Shown: piece after piece, positions 45,455 to 55,409 of the stretch
Layout of the letters: the number at the start of each line of letters is the position of its first letter
How positions within the stretch are numbered: the stretch's first letter is position 1
Source: Athripsodes cinereus
Lineage: Eukaryota; Arthropoda; Insecta; Trichoptera; Leptoceridae
Direction: 5' to 3'
Assembly: GCA_947579605.1 (NCBI GenBank)
Contig: OX388320.1
Location: 5,456,001-5,520,000 of the forward strand
DNA length: 64,000 nt
Translations under genes and position numbers: made by a program
The notes under the pieces: generated by a model
Seen by the model: the letters and a program-made list of their open reading frames with translations, nothing else
What the model was told of the DNA's origin: nothing
The model's database searches: none

Positions 45455-45795
45455 CAAAGAATAGGTAACTCACTCTTTTCTGTGAGTTTTCGAGTGTCCT
45501 GATAAGATACGTGTTTGTAGAACCTCACATATGGGACAATTTAAATAAATAAATAAAGCTTTATTGGCATCAATATATAATGTGTACATGTTTTTGTTCC
45601 AATAAACTACCAAAAGGCGGGCTTATCGCATATGCGATTTCTTCCAGCCAACCCGAATTTACAATTTACATCTAAAATTCAGCAATGAGGCATGCCACCC
45701 ATCCTGAATGGTTTTTTTTTGCACCGAGAGGACATTCTGCATGTTTATCATATGCAATTTATCCGCTGGCCACTCCACTAACAATATAATAGTAA
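45455..45795 (+). mobile_element. R-SINE interrupted by a LINE tail
   Basis: Sense R-SINE parts at about 45468-45543 (GTGAGTTTTCGAGTGTCCTG, GTAGAACCTCACATATG) and 45661-45795 (TCAGCAATGAGGCATGCCAC, CATCCTGAATGG, GAGAGGACATTCTGCATG, CGCTGGCCACTCCAC). The 117 bp between them is an inverted LINE tail. Confidence 0.75.
45544..45660 (-). mobile_element. LINE 3' tail (tail-H family), copy 4, with TSD
   Basis: Minus-strand order: GGGTTGGCTGGAAGAAATCG, hairpin ATCGC-ATAT-GCGAT, AAGCCCGCC, then an AAAGC and (TTTA) tail. ACAATTTA is duplicated at 45536-45543 and 45661-45668. Inserted in an R-SINE. Confidence 0.75.
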
Positions 45796-46066
45796 AAGTA
45801 GAAAATTTCTCTTTAAATTGTATTTTTTTTAATGTCTCCTTAATTTCTTCGATATTCAATGCAAATAGTCTATGTATGTATTGTCATACTGTAATGCTGG
45901 CTTATGAAAAAATTAACCATGTCGGTTAAAAAAAATGCAACTTATGGAAGAGTCTACATATTTATTTATACCATGAAAAAATCTACCTTGAAAGAACTGA
46001 AATTCCATCAAAATAGTCTTTGAGTGATTTATAGTACTGATATTGAAGTAATAATTTTTTTTAATT

Positions 46067-46214
46067 CGATAAGTTCATACAAGCGTTCCGTTTTACTAAA
46101 GATTACACAACGCGAAAGAGCCGTCTTGATTGAAAATGACCTAAGAAGTTGAAAGACGTCTCTCTCGCATTGTTTAATCTATAGTAGAACGAAACGCTTT
46201 TATCAATTTATCCA
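46067..46214. mobile_element. palindromic MITE, ~148 bp
   Basis: Two ~47-bp arms are imperfect inverted copies: AAGCGTTCCGTTTTACTAAA, GATTACACAACGCG, GAGCCGTCTT on the left and the complement of AAGCGTTTCGTTCTACTATA, GATTAAACAATGCG, GAGACGTCTT on the right. Weaker pairing extends to GATAA at both outer ends. Almost no loop, so the transcript would be one long hairpin. Confidence 0.8.
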
Positions 46215-46271
46215 ACTATTTGAGTTATCCATTTATTAATATGCTCGATTTATATCTTTAAATATGGGTAC

Positions 46272-46931
46272 ATGAGGCAATTAACTCCCATTAGAAGATG
46301 TCTGACATCCCACGATGCTAGAACATTGATAAATTCCTTTGTGGTATCTCGGGTAGATTACTGTAATGGTATTCTGGCCAATTTACCGCAATACCAGCTT
46401 CAGAGAATCCAATCTGTGCTCAACGCCGCTGCCCGCTTAATTTTCAAAATGGACCAACGCTCCCATATAACTAGTACCCTCAAAAATCTGCACTGGCCCA
46501 AGTGCGCTGAAAGGATTGCTTTCAAGGTTTGCCTCACAGTCTTCAAATCCATTCATAATATGGCTCCATCATACATCTCCGAACTCTGTAGACAGCAAGT
46601 TCCAAATCAAAGACAAAGCACTCTTAGGTCAGGTTCTGATACGGGTGTCAGGTTGACGGAAATCGGTGTAAGAGGGAGACCTAAGTATTCCTTTCGAGCC
46701 TTCAGCTCGGCTGGACCATCCATGTGGAATGATCTTCCTGTACAAGTGCGTAAGACACAGTCTCTTGATCTGTTCAAGAGTCGATTAAAGACACACTTGT
46801 TTGGTATATCGTGGTTAGATGGAAGAAATCACTATATAGTGATAATCTCGCCACTGCACATCATCATATTTTTTCTTGTGTATATTGCTATATTTATTTG
46901 TTATATGAATGATGATGTGCAAGAAGAATAA
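46272..46931 (+). pseudogene. LINE-C (CR1/L2-type) RT ORF, C-terminal 219 codons
   Basis: The frame contains SFVVSRVDYCNGILANLPQY, then RIQSVLNAAARLIF, LHWPKCAERIAFKVCLTVFK, RAFSSAGPSMWNDLP and LDLFKSRLKTHLF. This is the thumb and C-terminal region of CR1/L2-type reverse transcriptases. The RT catalytic core (YxDD) is absent because of 5' truncation near 46265. The frame is open to a stop followed by an AATAAATAAATAAA tail. Its 3' end (GGTTAGATGGAAGAAATC, GATAATCTCGCCACTGCA) recurs at 26649 and 42990-43440. Confidence 0.88.
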
Positions 46932-47069
46932 AATAAATAAATAAAAAATATCATATAAATGATATAAATTGTACAACTTATTGTTATTTATATATGTTTA
47001 GTTTTTATAAAAGCTTATTAATATTTGTATTATATGTATCAGGCTTCAATCATAGGTATAAACACGATA

Positions 47070-47148
47070 TTTTAGGATGCGCCCTTGAAGTGAATATATT
47101 CCACAAAACGGCGCACTATAAATTGTCTAGTTATTATTATTATTATTA
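47070..47148 (+). mobile_element. LINE-C 3' end with (ATT)n tail
   Basis: TGCGCC (47078-47083) and GGCGCA pair around CTTGAAGTGAATATATTCC, then AATTGTCTAG and an ATT microsatellite. Extreme 5' truncation. Confidence 0.7.
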
Positions 47149-47159
47149 CATAGTCTGTC

Positions 47160-47870
47160 AATACTGAGATCATGAAAAACCTACGTAAAAAAGTAACTAC
47201 CTATCAATTTCTAATTATACGCACTTCACAAAACTGTCCAAACATTATGTCAAGCATGCAGATTACGTCACAAAATGTTTGGTCCAATTAAATATTCCTG
47301 AAATCAACAGATTAATGTTGACGGCATCGCTCATGGCGTTACACACAAATGAGATTAAACATCAACCACACTGAATTTCAAAACATCATTTTAAGTTTTC
47401 AGTTTAAGTGACATCAACATGAAAGACCATTAATAACTTGTGTATATGAATTAATTATTAGATGTTCTTAATATTTTAATCATTGAATTTCTATTACTAC
47501 AAATTATATATGTAGTCAATTATATAAAATATAATTGAGGTTTTTAAGGTTAAAAAATATAAAAGTACACTTTAAAACTTAGTACCTATAACAACAGGGG
47601 GGCATTTGTGGTGCATAATAAATGCACAACGCATGACGAGGTTTCTAGCACACTAATGCATGAAGATTGTCCTCTCCGTGCCAATAAAAAATAGGATTTA
47701 TGTTAAGAATTTTTCGACACAATATCGGATATCGGGAACTGGATTTTACTTACTAGAAGTGTAGACGTCAATCATATTTTGAACCACTCTAGATTAATCA
47801 TTCCAATTGATCACACACACTGATAGTCAACCTGTCTGAATAGGTATTAACTAGGTAGGTATGTTGTATA
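47160..47870. other. AT-rich DNA, nothing recognised
   Basis: A 35-bp R-SINE scrap (GATTGTCCTCTCCGTGCCAA) at about 47666. No coding signal. Confidence 0.45.
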
Positions 47871-47872
47871 TG

Positions 47873-48934
47873 ATACACATATGTATATACATACATACAT
47901 ACATACCATCACGCCGCTTCCCTCGCGGGGTAGGCAGAAAGGATCGAGCGCCACTTCCTTCTATCCTTGCATACATCTTTCGCTTCCGTCACTGTCATAC
48001 AATTCCTCATGCATGCTCTCCTGTTCAACGTGCTCAACACGTGACCGTCCTGTAGGATTTGATTTAAATGATCTTGCCATTTAATCCTCGGACGTCCACG
48101 TCTCCGAGCACCATTCCTCTCAGCCAAATATATCTTCTTAGTCATTCTGTCCTCATTCATTCTTTCCACGTGCCCAAACCATCTTAACTTATTTACATTC
48201 ATCCTTGTTATTACACCAACTTTCATTCCACATTCCTTTCGTATATCACCGTTACGCACACGATCTCTCAGACTTTTACCACACATCCTTCTCAACGATC
48301 TCATTTCCACTGCATTTATGCCACTTTCATCCTTCTTTAACCATGTCCACGTCTCACTTGCATACATAAGTGTTGGCACTAAGATAGCAGAGTGCACCAA
48401 CCTTTTAGCTGTGGTGGATATGTTTCTATTTGCAATTATTGGTCGGATTGCACCATTTACCTTATTGCCAGCAACTTTTCTCCTTTCAATATCACTTTCA
48501 CACTTCCCATCTCTCGTGAACAAACTACCTAAGTACAAACATTCGTCAACTTGCTCTAACACTTCGTTGTCAATCATTATCTGGCATACTGTTCTCTCAC
48601 TTCCTCTTTCAAACACCATGATTTTTGTCTTTTTTGCATTCATTCTCAATCCATTAATCGCACAATTTTCATACACACACGTCATTATTCGCTGTAGATC
48701 ACTTTCACTTTCAGCCATCAATACCAAATCATCGGCAAACATTAACGCTCTTACATTCATCCCATTCATATCAACACCTACATTCATTTCTTTCAATGGA
48801 CGAATACAATGATCAATGTATAGGTTAAAAAGCCATGGCGACATCACGCACCCTTGTTTTACTCCTTTTGTCAGTGTGAACCATTCCGACAGGTTATTGT
48901 TCACTCTAACACACGCGGAACTAATACACATATG
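47873..48934 (-). mobile_element. RTE-A LINE copy 2 with 11-bp TSD
   Basis: The element spans about 47884-48923. ATACACATATG lies at 47873-47883 and 48924-48934. The 3' end (low coordinates) has a (TATG)n tail seen as CATACATACATACATACC. 5' truncated inside the RT just before the SSACVRVNNNLSEWF motif. Unlike copy 1 its coding part is uninterrupted. Confidence 0.88.
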
Positions 48935-49081
48935 ATATAAATACACATATGTACATATGTGAATTTCCTTAAGGAGTGCATGACACAGAGTTTCGACGCT
49001 TATGAATCGACTCGAGGCTTGGTTGAGAGAATTCTTCAAACTTAGGCAACATGCCCAATTCCTCTGTGTCATGCTTATCAA
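47909..49081 (-). pseudogene. RTE-A RT C-terminal half, open frame fused to flanking DNA
   Basis: 390 codons, of which about 54-390 are LINE. Present: VKQGCVMSPWLFNLYIDHCI (from about 74), the FADD box at 115-118, YASETWTWLKKDESGIN, RWFGHVERMNEDRM, RRGRPRIKWQDHLNQI, ending SAYPAREAA. The first 53 residues come from the insertion site and are not LINE-like. The endonuclease domain and RT N-terminus (including the FVDLEKAYD Asp) are absent, so it cannot be an active polymerase despite the open frame. Confidence 0.88.
48978..49074. repeat. 13-bp inverted repeat
   Basis: GCATGACACAGAG at 48978-48990 is repeated in inverted form (CTCTGTGTCATGC) at 49062-49074, with 71 bp between. Possibly a small MITE end pair. 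Confidence 0.5.
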
Positions 49082-49089
49082 ATGACTTG

Positions 49090-50510
49090 AAATTTTCGGA
49101 AGTTGTGTTTATATAGTTCAACTCAATGTAGTTCCCGACATCCAAAAAATTCATAACATGAAAAATAGATATTCATGGTTGGTGGAAAAATACCCCATCA
49201 CTGAATTGTAATATGAGTATTATTATAAAAACAAACAAAGCTAAATAAATAAAAATGTATCATTAGATACTTACTGAAACATGAATCCTCCGGAAGTTAG
49301 CCTAAAATAAATAGAACCTCAGCAAATGAAGCCTTATTATTATTAAGCAAATAAATCAATTAGACCCAAATAATGAATGTTCAACTACAAGAGAACTTAA
49401 TCTAATAGTATCTTATATATCTAAGCCTATGTATAGTTAATTTTGTAAATTGAACATGTTGTTTGTAATTTTCTTGTAAATAATCTAACGAAGACTAATT
49501 TGATGAGATGATTTCGCTTACGCAATTTAGCGTTATTGGGAAAATCTACTCAAAGAATAGAATGTTAGTAAGTTTTTATTAAATATATTAAGATCTACTT
49601 GTATTCATTAGATTTAGTAGACACACAATGATCAATAAATTTCGTAACTTTGTAAAATATCTGTGTTATCCTTAGTTTAAAAAAATTTCAATAGTTTTTT
49701 TAGTTTAAAACACAATCGGATGTAGAAGACTGAATTGTCTAACTAAGAAGTATAGATGTCAATCATCTTTGGATTTTAAACCAGGGAAGTTATCGAATTT
49801 CAGAATCTGAGATCAAAAAAAGGAAATCCTCAATACCAAAATAGGGAAATTGAAATAACATTCTCATGACTTATAAAGTGTCATTGTAAAGGGCGACAAA
49901 AATTATTTCTGTCCGGAGAAGCTACTCGTACACGACTATTCTCATGACAAAAAGAAGACATTCGGGATGGATCGAAACAAGTTGGCAAAAATATGTTCGA
50001 ACTTGTCTAACAAATGCGATATTTTAGATTTCCACACAGACTGTGTACAAGTACAAGTTTAAATATCATTTTCCATAAAACTTATTAATTATTCGGTTCC
50101 AGATGTTTGAACGCTGTCCAACTTCAGAGACATTTCTTGTAAGTGTGATAGTTTGCTACAACTCAAATATTCTAATTGCACCCTCACTTTCAGCAAATTA
50201 CACCCAATCATTACAAATATAATAGCGGTAATTAAACTAAGTACCTATAGTAACTATATTTACCTAACTAACTATCTTGTAGTTTACATCCTGCCATAAA
50301 TGTTTGATATGTTACATAATATAATATTTGTTCAACTAAATCAATATTTTACGTAGAACGTATTTAGATAGTAATATTACAAATGAGAGCTTTTATTCAT
50401 ATTAGATATGTATTGCAAGTAAACAAGACAAAATACGAAGTACATGATGCGTAATTAGATTGATGTGTTTTTCATGGTTAACGTCAGGTTCAGTTTCAAA
50501 AATCACAAAC
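49090..50510. other. AT-rich DNA, nothing recognised
   Basis: No motif-bearing ORF and no repeat that I could place in a family. Confidence 0.5.
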
Positions 50511-50517
50511 TCAGAAT

Positions 50518-50935
50518 TCCATGGAGTCCCCGATAATGAAAAGGTCTCCCACTCTTATTTGCCAGTTTTCGAGTGTTCTGTAAGAAGCAGGCATTCGTAA
50601 AACCTCACGTTCTAGACATCGAGAGTCTGGCTAATTATATTGACCGTGCCTTCTGTGTGGCTGGTTCATAGCTGTGTAACAAAATTCCTTGTTCACAGCT
50701 GTGTTCAAGACGAGGTTAAAAACCCTATTGTTAAGGAGGTGTTATGATTCTTGAAGGGGCCCTATTGTTATTTAACGTCTTTAGTTTTTCGATAAGATAC
50801 CCATCCTGGATGTTTTAAATATTTTATTGGCACGAAGAAGACAACTTGCATGTTTGTAACGTGCAATTGGTCTGCTGGATACCTTACGTGTGGGAAATGC
50901 CTTAGTGGTATGAATGAATGAATGTATGAACGAAC
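50518..50935 (+). mobile_element. R-SINE interrupted by LINE-D
   Basis: Sense R-SINE parts: 50518-50618 (CTCCCACTCTTATTTGCCAG, TTTTCGAGTGTTCTGTAAGA) and about 50786-50935 (CCCATCCTGGATG, GGCACGAAGAAGACAACTTG, GGTCTGCTGGATACC, then a GAATGAATGAATG tail). The intervening 165 bp is LINE-D. Confidence 0.7.
50622..50785 (+). mobile_element. LINE-D C-terminal fragment inside an R-SINE
   Basis: GTGCCTTCTGTGTGGCTGGT, ACAAAATTCCTTGTTCACAG, CTATTGTTAAGGAGGTGTTA match the 35715-35880 and 12840-13020 copies. Coding frame broken. Confidence 0.7.
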
Positions 50936-51329
50936 GCAGAACCACGAGAGGAATAAAAAAGCACATTGTTCTGTCTACTATAATATAATCCTATTTAAAA
51001 TATATTATATAAACTACAAATGAGGCAAACTCACATGCCTACTGTGTAGTCATTAATAGTTCAATGCGATTTCTATGTATGCGGTTTCTGTGGCATGCTG
51101 ATTCTATGGCATGCGGTTTTAGTCTAAATGCAAAACCGTCGTAGAATAGTTACATACATAATATACATAGCTAATGTTAGTTCCATGACGATTTATAGTT
51201 TAATTTCTATGTAAAATGGATGAAAGTAGGTGCCTTCCCATTTAGGAATAGACTATAATAAGACATTGCACAATGGAAATTGTTGAATATATTTATGGGT
51301 TTATTTATGATATTATTTATAATGTTTTA

Positions 51330-51470
51330 GGTTTGCCACCCATCCTGAATGCCTTATTATTATTTTCCGTGGAGTCTCTAGCAAAGAATGGGTCTCCTTT
51401 TCTTTATTATAAGAGATTTTTTTTCTGAAGTCCTATAAAAAGCGGGTGTTCGTAAAATTTCACATATAAA
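51330..51470 (+). mobile_element. R-SINE pieces, rearranged
   Basis: GGTTTGCCACCCATCCTGAA (body), then AAGAATGGGTCTCC and AAAAGCGGGTGTTCGTAAAA (head) occur in an order opposite to the full copy, so two broken copies lie side by side. Confidence 0.5.
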
Positions 51471-51909
51471 TGTATCTTAGGTGTGCTTAATGCATTTCAA
51501 AACAACCAGACCATGTTGCTCAATGTCTTAGATTTTCTCATACTTTGTTCGCTAATTGCCTACATAATATGTTGGGTCTTTCAGACAAGTATCAAAAACA
51601 TCGAACGACGATTCTTCAATTTTCTGGTTGTTTTCAAATGGATTATTCATACTTCACGACACTCGGAAACTTACAAAAAAGAGTGGGAGATTTTTTTCTT
51701 TATCCAGTACCCCACGGGCTAAAATGTCAAATATGTAAAAAAATATAAATAGAAACGTTTTTTTTAAATTACACCATATTCTACTGGGACCATGACAACT
51801 TTTGGCCAATGCGATCCCAGAGAAAACAAACATTTACAATAGCGTTTCTACTTTCCTTACAAATTCAGTGTACGTTATGTGTAATAATATGTCTATATTC
51901 GGGGTAATG

Positions 51910-52329
51910 TTATAAAACAATTGAATTGCCTTTGATATTTGTGATTCTGGAAGAATGTTCGTTCTGCTTGTACGTGGATAGAATAGCATATGCTGACTTG
52001 AGGTCCCTGATCCCCTCGACGTTGGTGATCACTCTGGCATAGGCTTCTCGGTCCTGCGCTGTCTGTAAAAACTCCTCCACACCTCTCATTCCAGTCCATT
52101 CTCGTATATTGCCCAGCCACGATGTCTGCCTTCTGCCAGCACCCCGACGTCCCTCTATTTTGCCTGTCATAATCAACCGCAAAATGTGGTACTTTTCTCC
52201 ACGCATTACATGACCCAGATACGAAATCTTACGCACTTTCACATCCAACAGGAGTTCTCTGTACATTCCAGCTCTTCTTAACACCTCTACATTTGTAATA
52301 TATATGTAAATAAATATAGGTACATACAT
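51910..52329 (-). pseudogene. RTE-type LINE 3' coding end (third family)
   Basis: The minus frame has EVLRRAGMYRELLLDVKVRK, ISYLGHVMRGEKYHILRLI, MTGKIEGRRGAGRRQTSWLG and NIREWTGMRGVEEFLQ, then DREAYARVITNVEG. This is the conserved post-RT tail of RTE-like and related ORFs (LGHvmRgekY - GKI-GRR--GRR--SWL-NiR-Wtg). The RT core is absent. The frame continues past the usual end into unrelated sequence. Confidence 0.82.
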
Positions 52330-52661
52330 GCAAACGGGCTAAAATATTTACTCGAAGATTTATCTCAATATGTCATACGCCCCCTATTGTAATGTATATA
52401 AATGGACCCTGGTTGTAACGTTAAACAGATAGAACATTGATTAATTATAAAATGTCTCTTTGTGTGTCTTACTTCTTATACATAAGTCAGATGTGATTTA
52501 AGTGGTCGTATTCATAATCAAGGAATAACTTATACTCGTATTCCTATACTGTTAGATCAAACTAATAATTTATATCCTTCTTGTAAACAGAAATTAGTCT
52601 TATTCCAAACTCATGCCAAAATTAAATCATTCCTCATATATGACAATTTAAATTCTTGTCG

Positions 52662-53545
52662 AATTATTATTATTATTATTATTATTTGGATGATTTGTAA
52701 AGCGCCGTTTTGTGAAAAAAATCCACCTCAAGGGCGCTCTTTGCTAACTAAGGTTGTGCTTGAATTATTCCGTGAGATTTCTTGAATAGATAAGTTTTCA
52801 GTTGGTTCTTGAAACGAGATATGTCCTGCGTTTCTCTGATCGTTTGTTATAGATATTGCAAAAGCACGCTCCACGTACACTGGTTTCGATGCAGTACTGG
52901 TCACCTCCAATTTAGTTGTTATATCTTGACAAGACCTAAGTGTTGTCTGTCTATGACTTAACGCCTGTCTACCACAGAGTTCCATGATATATTCTGGGGC
53001 CATAGCATGAAGTGCCTTAAATACTGTCAAACACACTTTAAATTCAACTCTCTCCGGACATCTGAGCCAGTGAAGAGATTGAAGGGTGGCAGATATGTGT
53101 GAAGAGCGATTCAGTTGATAAATGAAACGTGCAGCCGCATTAAAAACGGACTGAATTCTCTGGAGTTGATATTGTGGAAGATTTGCGAGGATGCCATTGC
53201 AGTAATCCAATCGTGATACGACGAATGAGTTAATTATGGTTTTAGCTCCGTCGTCGGTTGATATATTTTTCCTTATATTCTTGAGCTGCCTTAAAGTATA
53301 GAAACCACTACTAACAGTAGATGATATATGTTTCTCCATCGTAAGGGCGTTATGAAGGTGCGCTCCGAGGAACTTAACGTGGTTAGATGGGACTATGTCC
53401 ACGTTTTGTACACGAATAGGGTCAGCGTTTATGAGATGTTGTCTTCGTGGAGACGCTATCCAGAGAAATTCAGTTTTGGTGGGGTTGATTTTAAGCATAT
53501 TGTTAGACATCCAGGATGAAATGTCCGTTATGCACGAAACGAATG
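52662..53545 (-). mobile_element. LINE-C copy joined to its GCGCC-hairpin 3' end
   Basis: The coding part on the minus strand (about 52745-53530) is followed by AGCGCC (52733-52738 as GGCGCT on plus), CACAAAACGGCGCTTTAC and an (ATA)n tail. It ties the short tails at 18313, 36341 and 47070 to the LINE-C family. 5' truncated. Confidence 0.8.
52745..53530 (-). pseudogene. LINE-C RT C-terminal region, frameshifted
   Basis: The frame includes SSWMSNNMLKINPTKTEFLW, VKFLGAHLHNALTMEKHI, SFVVSRLDYCNGILANLPQY, RIQSVFNAAARFIY and LHWLRCPERVEFKVCLTVFK, then RAFA. The true end (SRFKNQLKTYLFKKSHGI) lies in another frame after a deletion that removed the usual aGP-iWN-LP segment. This is the region just after the YxDD box of CR1/L2-type RTs; the box itself is missing. 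The residues before about position 40 in the open frame come from the palindrome upstream, not the LINE. Confidence 0.85.
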
Positions 53546-53561
53546 TGTAATTACATATAAC

Positions 53562-53656
53562 AATATTATGTGTTGTTTTATTGTATACTTGTTTGTGTAA
53601 AGAATAATTATTATTCTTTACACAAACAAGTATACAATAAAACAAAACATAATATT
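53562..53656. repeat. 95-bp near-perfect palindrome
   Basis: 47-nt arms (53562-53608 and 53610-53656) are complementary except for one position, around a single central T. The outer ends are AATATTATGT; arms include GTATACTTGTTTGTG. It sits at the 5' breakpoint of the LINE-C copy. Confidence 0.9.
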
Positions 53657-53661
53657 AAAAC

Positions 53662-53722
53662 AGATAATTATGTGCAATGGGCGAGTTTTTCGCAGAAGTG
53701 CGATATCTTCCAACTAACTTAT
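53662..53722 (-). mobile_element. LINE 3' tail (tail-H family), copy 3
   Basis: Minus strand: AAGTTAGTTGGAAGATATCG, hairpin ATCGC-ACTTCT-GCGA, AAACTCGCCCATTGCAC. One outer pair of the hairpin is lost. Confidence 0.55.
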
Positions 53723-53730
53723 TAAGCAAA

Positions 53731-53998
53731 ACTAAAAAGTACTACTACTACTATACCATCACGGCATATCCCACAGGTGGGGTAGCCAGCAGAACAGCCG
53801 CATGTAAGAAACATGCAAGCTGTCCTCTCTGTGCCAATATAAAATCAAGACATTCAGGATGGGTGGCAAACCTCATCGCTGAATTTAAGATGTAAAATGT
53901 CTTAATTTTTTCGAACACCTGCCTTTTACAGGACACTCGAAAACTTACGGAGAAGAGTGGGAAACCAATTCTTTACCGGGTGCTCCACTAAAAAGTAC
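53731..53998 (-). mobile_element. R-SINE, full-length reference copy with 12-bp TSD
   Basis: The element spans 53743-53986 (244 bp), bounded by ACTAAAAAGTAC at 53731-53742 and 53987-53998. Read on the minus strand it begins GGAGCACCCGGTAAAG, passes CTTTTCGAGTGTCC-like and CACCCATCCTGAATG blocks, then GGCACAGAGAGGACAGCTTG. It ends CTGGCTACCCCACCTGTGGG, ATATGCCGTGATGGTATAG and a (TAG)n tail. The TSD plus microsatellite tail show retroposition. I see no convincing A and B boxes, so its promoter is unknown. The last 40 nt match the RTE-A and RTE-B 3' ends. Confidence 0.88.
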
Positions 53999-54264
53999 CT
54001 AAACAAAAAATAAAGTAAAATATATCAATACATACATCATTTTCGTTGGTCCCTCAATCCTGTGGATCGTGACCATCATGCTTCGTTTTTTAGACCATCT
54101 GTCTCCACCTTGAGTGATCTTCTGCCACGAGCAAGGCCCTATGTAGTGAACCCTGTGTGGCCTCCTTAGTTTGATCTCTTCATCTTGCTGGTACTCGGCC
54201 CCTTCCACGCCTTCCTTCTACAGCCCCAGTTATAATACATACATATAGATATCAAAATACTGCT

Positions 54265-54500
54265 AGTACTACCACACCATCACGGCACGGCAGCCAGCAG
54301 AACAGCTGCATGTAATAAACATGTAGGCCGTCTTATCTATGCCAATAAAAAAATTAAGACATTCAAGATGGGTGGCTTGCCCCATCGCTGAATTTGAGAT
54401 GTAACATGTCTTTATTTTTACGAACACCTGCCTTTTACAGGACACTTGAAAACTTACGGAAAAGAGTGGAAGACCAATGCTTTACCGGGTGCTCCACGGC
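54265..54500 (-). mobile_element. R-SINE copy
   Basis: On the plus strand CACCATCACGGCACGGCAGC, CAGCAGAACAGCTGCATG, GACATTCAAGATGGGTGGCT and GCCTTTTACAGGACACTTGA, ending TACCGGGTGCTCCACG. The hairpin segment CCCAC-GTGGG is deleted. Confidence 0.8.
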
Positions 54501-54509
54501 CCACGGATG

Positions 54510-55280
54510 TTAAAATAAATACACGTGTAAAATACCTAAATACACAAACAACAACAAAACAATAATAATATTATAATATTTAGTAGGCGTCCCGTTGAAA
54601 TCAAAAACGTAAGGTTTTGATTTAACCAGGAATAACACTAACTGTTCAGTGATTAATAATTTTCCTGTAGCCAGGGCTAACTTACGTCATGTCTACATAG
54701 TAAGTCAAGTTTAAATATGCATCATCTTTGTGAGTTCCACTGTATTATAATGTACTTACCGATACTGTGAGACAATAGCGTTTAATATGCTGATCAGGGT
54801 TTCACCAGACATCCTGGAATTGCTCCACTTTGCTAAGAAGAGGGTACAACATAATATTCTGTACGGTTCGTACCCGTTCCTTCCATTCTTGTTAGAACTT
54901 GATAATATACAAGATCAAAATACCTACGTTAACAAGTAAATATTTCTCCCATTCATTTTAACAATTTTACAGTGCTCCCACAAAGCTTTATAAATTGCAA
55001 GTTAGCTTTCAAGAGCTTCTGTTTCCATCTTCAGTTGAAGAAATTATTACAAATAGCGAGACAAACTACCATCAAGTAGATATCGTCGGATGATAATATT
55101 GACAATAAATTATTGTATGTGTACATAACAGAAGCACATTTGTATAGTAAGGTATTTGAAATAAATACTAGAACATATTTTACAGTTTTTTTCGGATGCA
55201 ATACTTCGTGATACGTATACATAAATTTGTTTATGAAAAAATTTTTGATGCTTACAAATTATCACAAATAAGATGTTTAG
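54510..55280. other. AT-rich DNA, nothing recognised
   Basis: No motif-bearing ORF; the longest frames are under 70 codons. Confidence 0.5.
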
Positions 55281-55284
55281 TAAA

Positions 55285-55405
55285 TTCAATTCAGCGATGA
55301 GACCACCACCCATCCTGATTGTCTTTATTTTCAGGTATGACCTGCATGTTTACATCCAACTATAGTCTGCTGGCTACCCCACTTGTTTGTAGATGCCGTG
55401 ATAAT
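55285..55405 (+). mobile_element. R-SINE, 3' half
   Basis: TTCAGCGATGAGACCACCAC, CATCCTGATTG, GACCTGCATGTTTACATCC, CTGCTGGCTACCCCACTTGT and GATGCCGTGATAATAAAG. Confidence 0.7.
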
Positions 55406-55409
55406 AAAG

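Noticed and set aside
48318..48812. 164-codon plus-strand ORF
   Set aside because: Antisense shadow of RTE-A copy 2.
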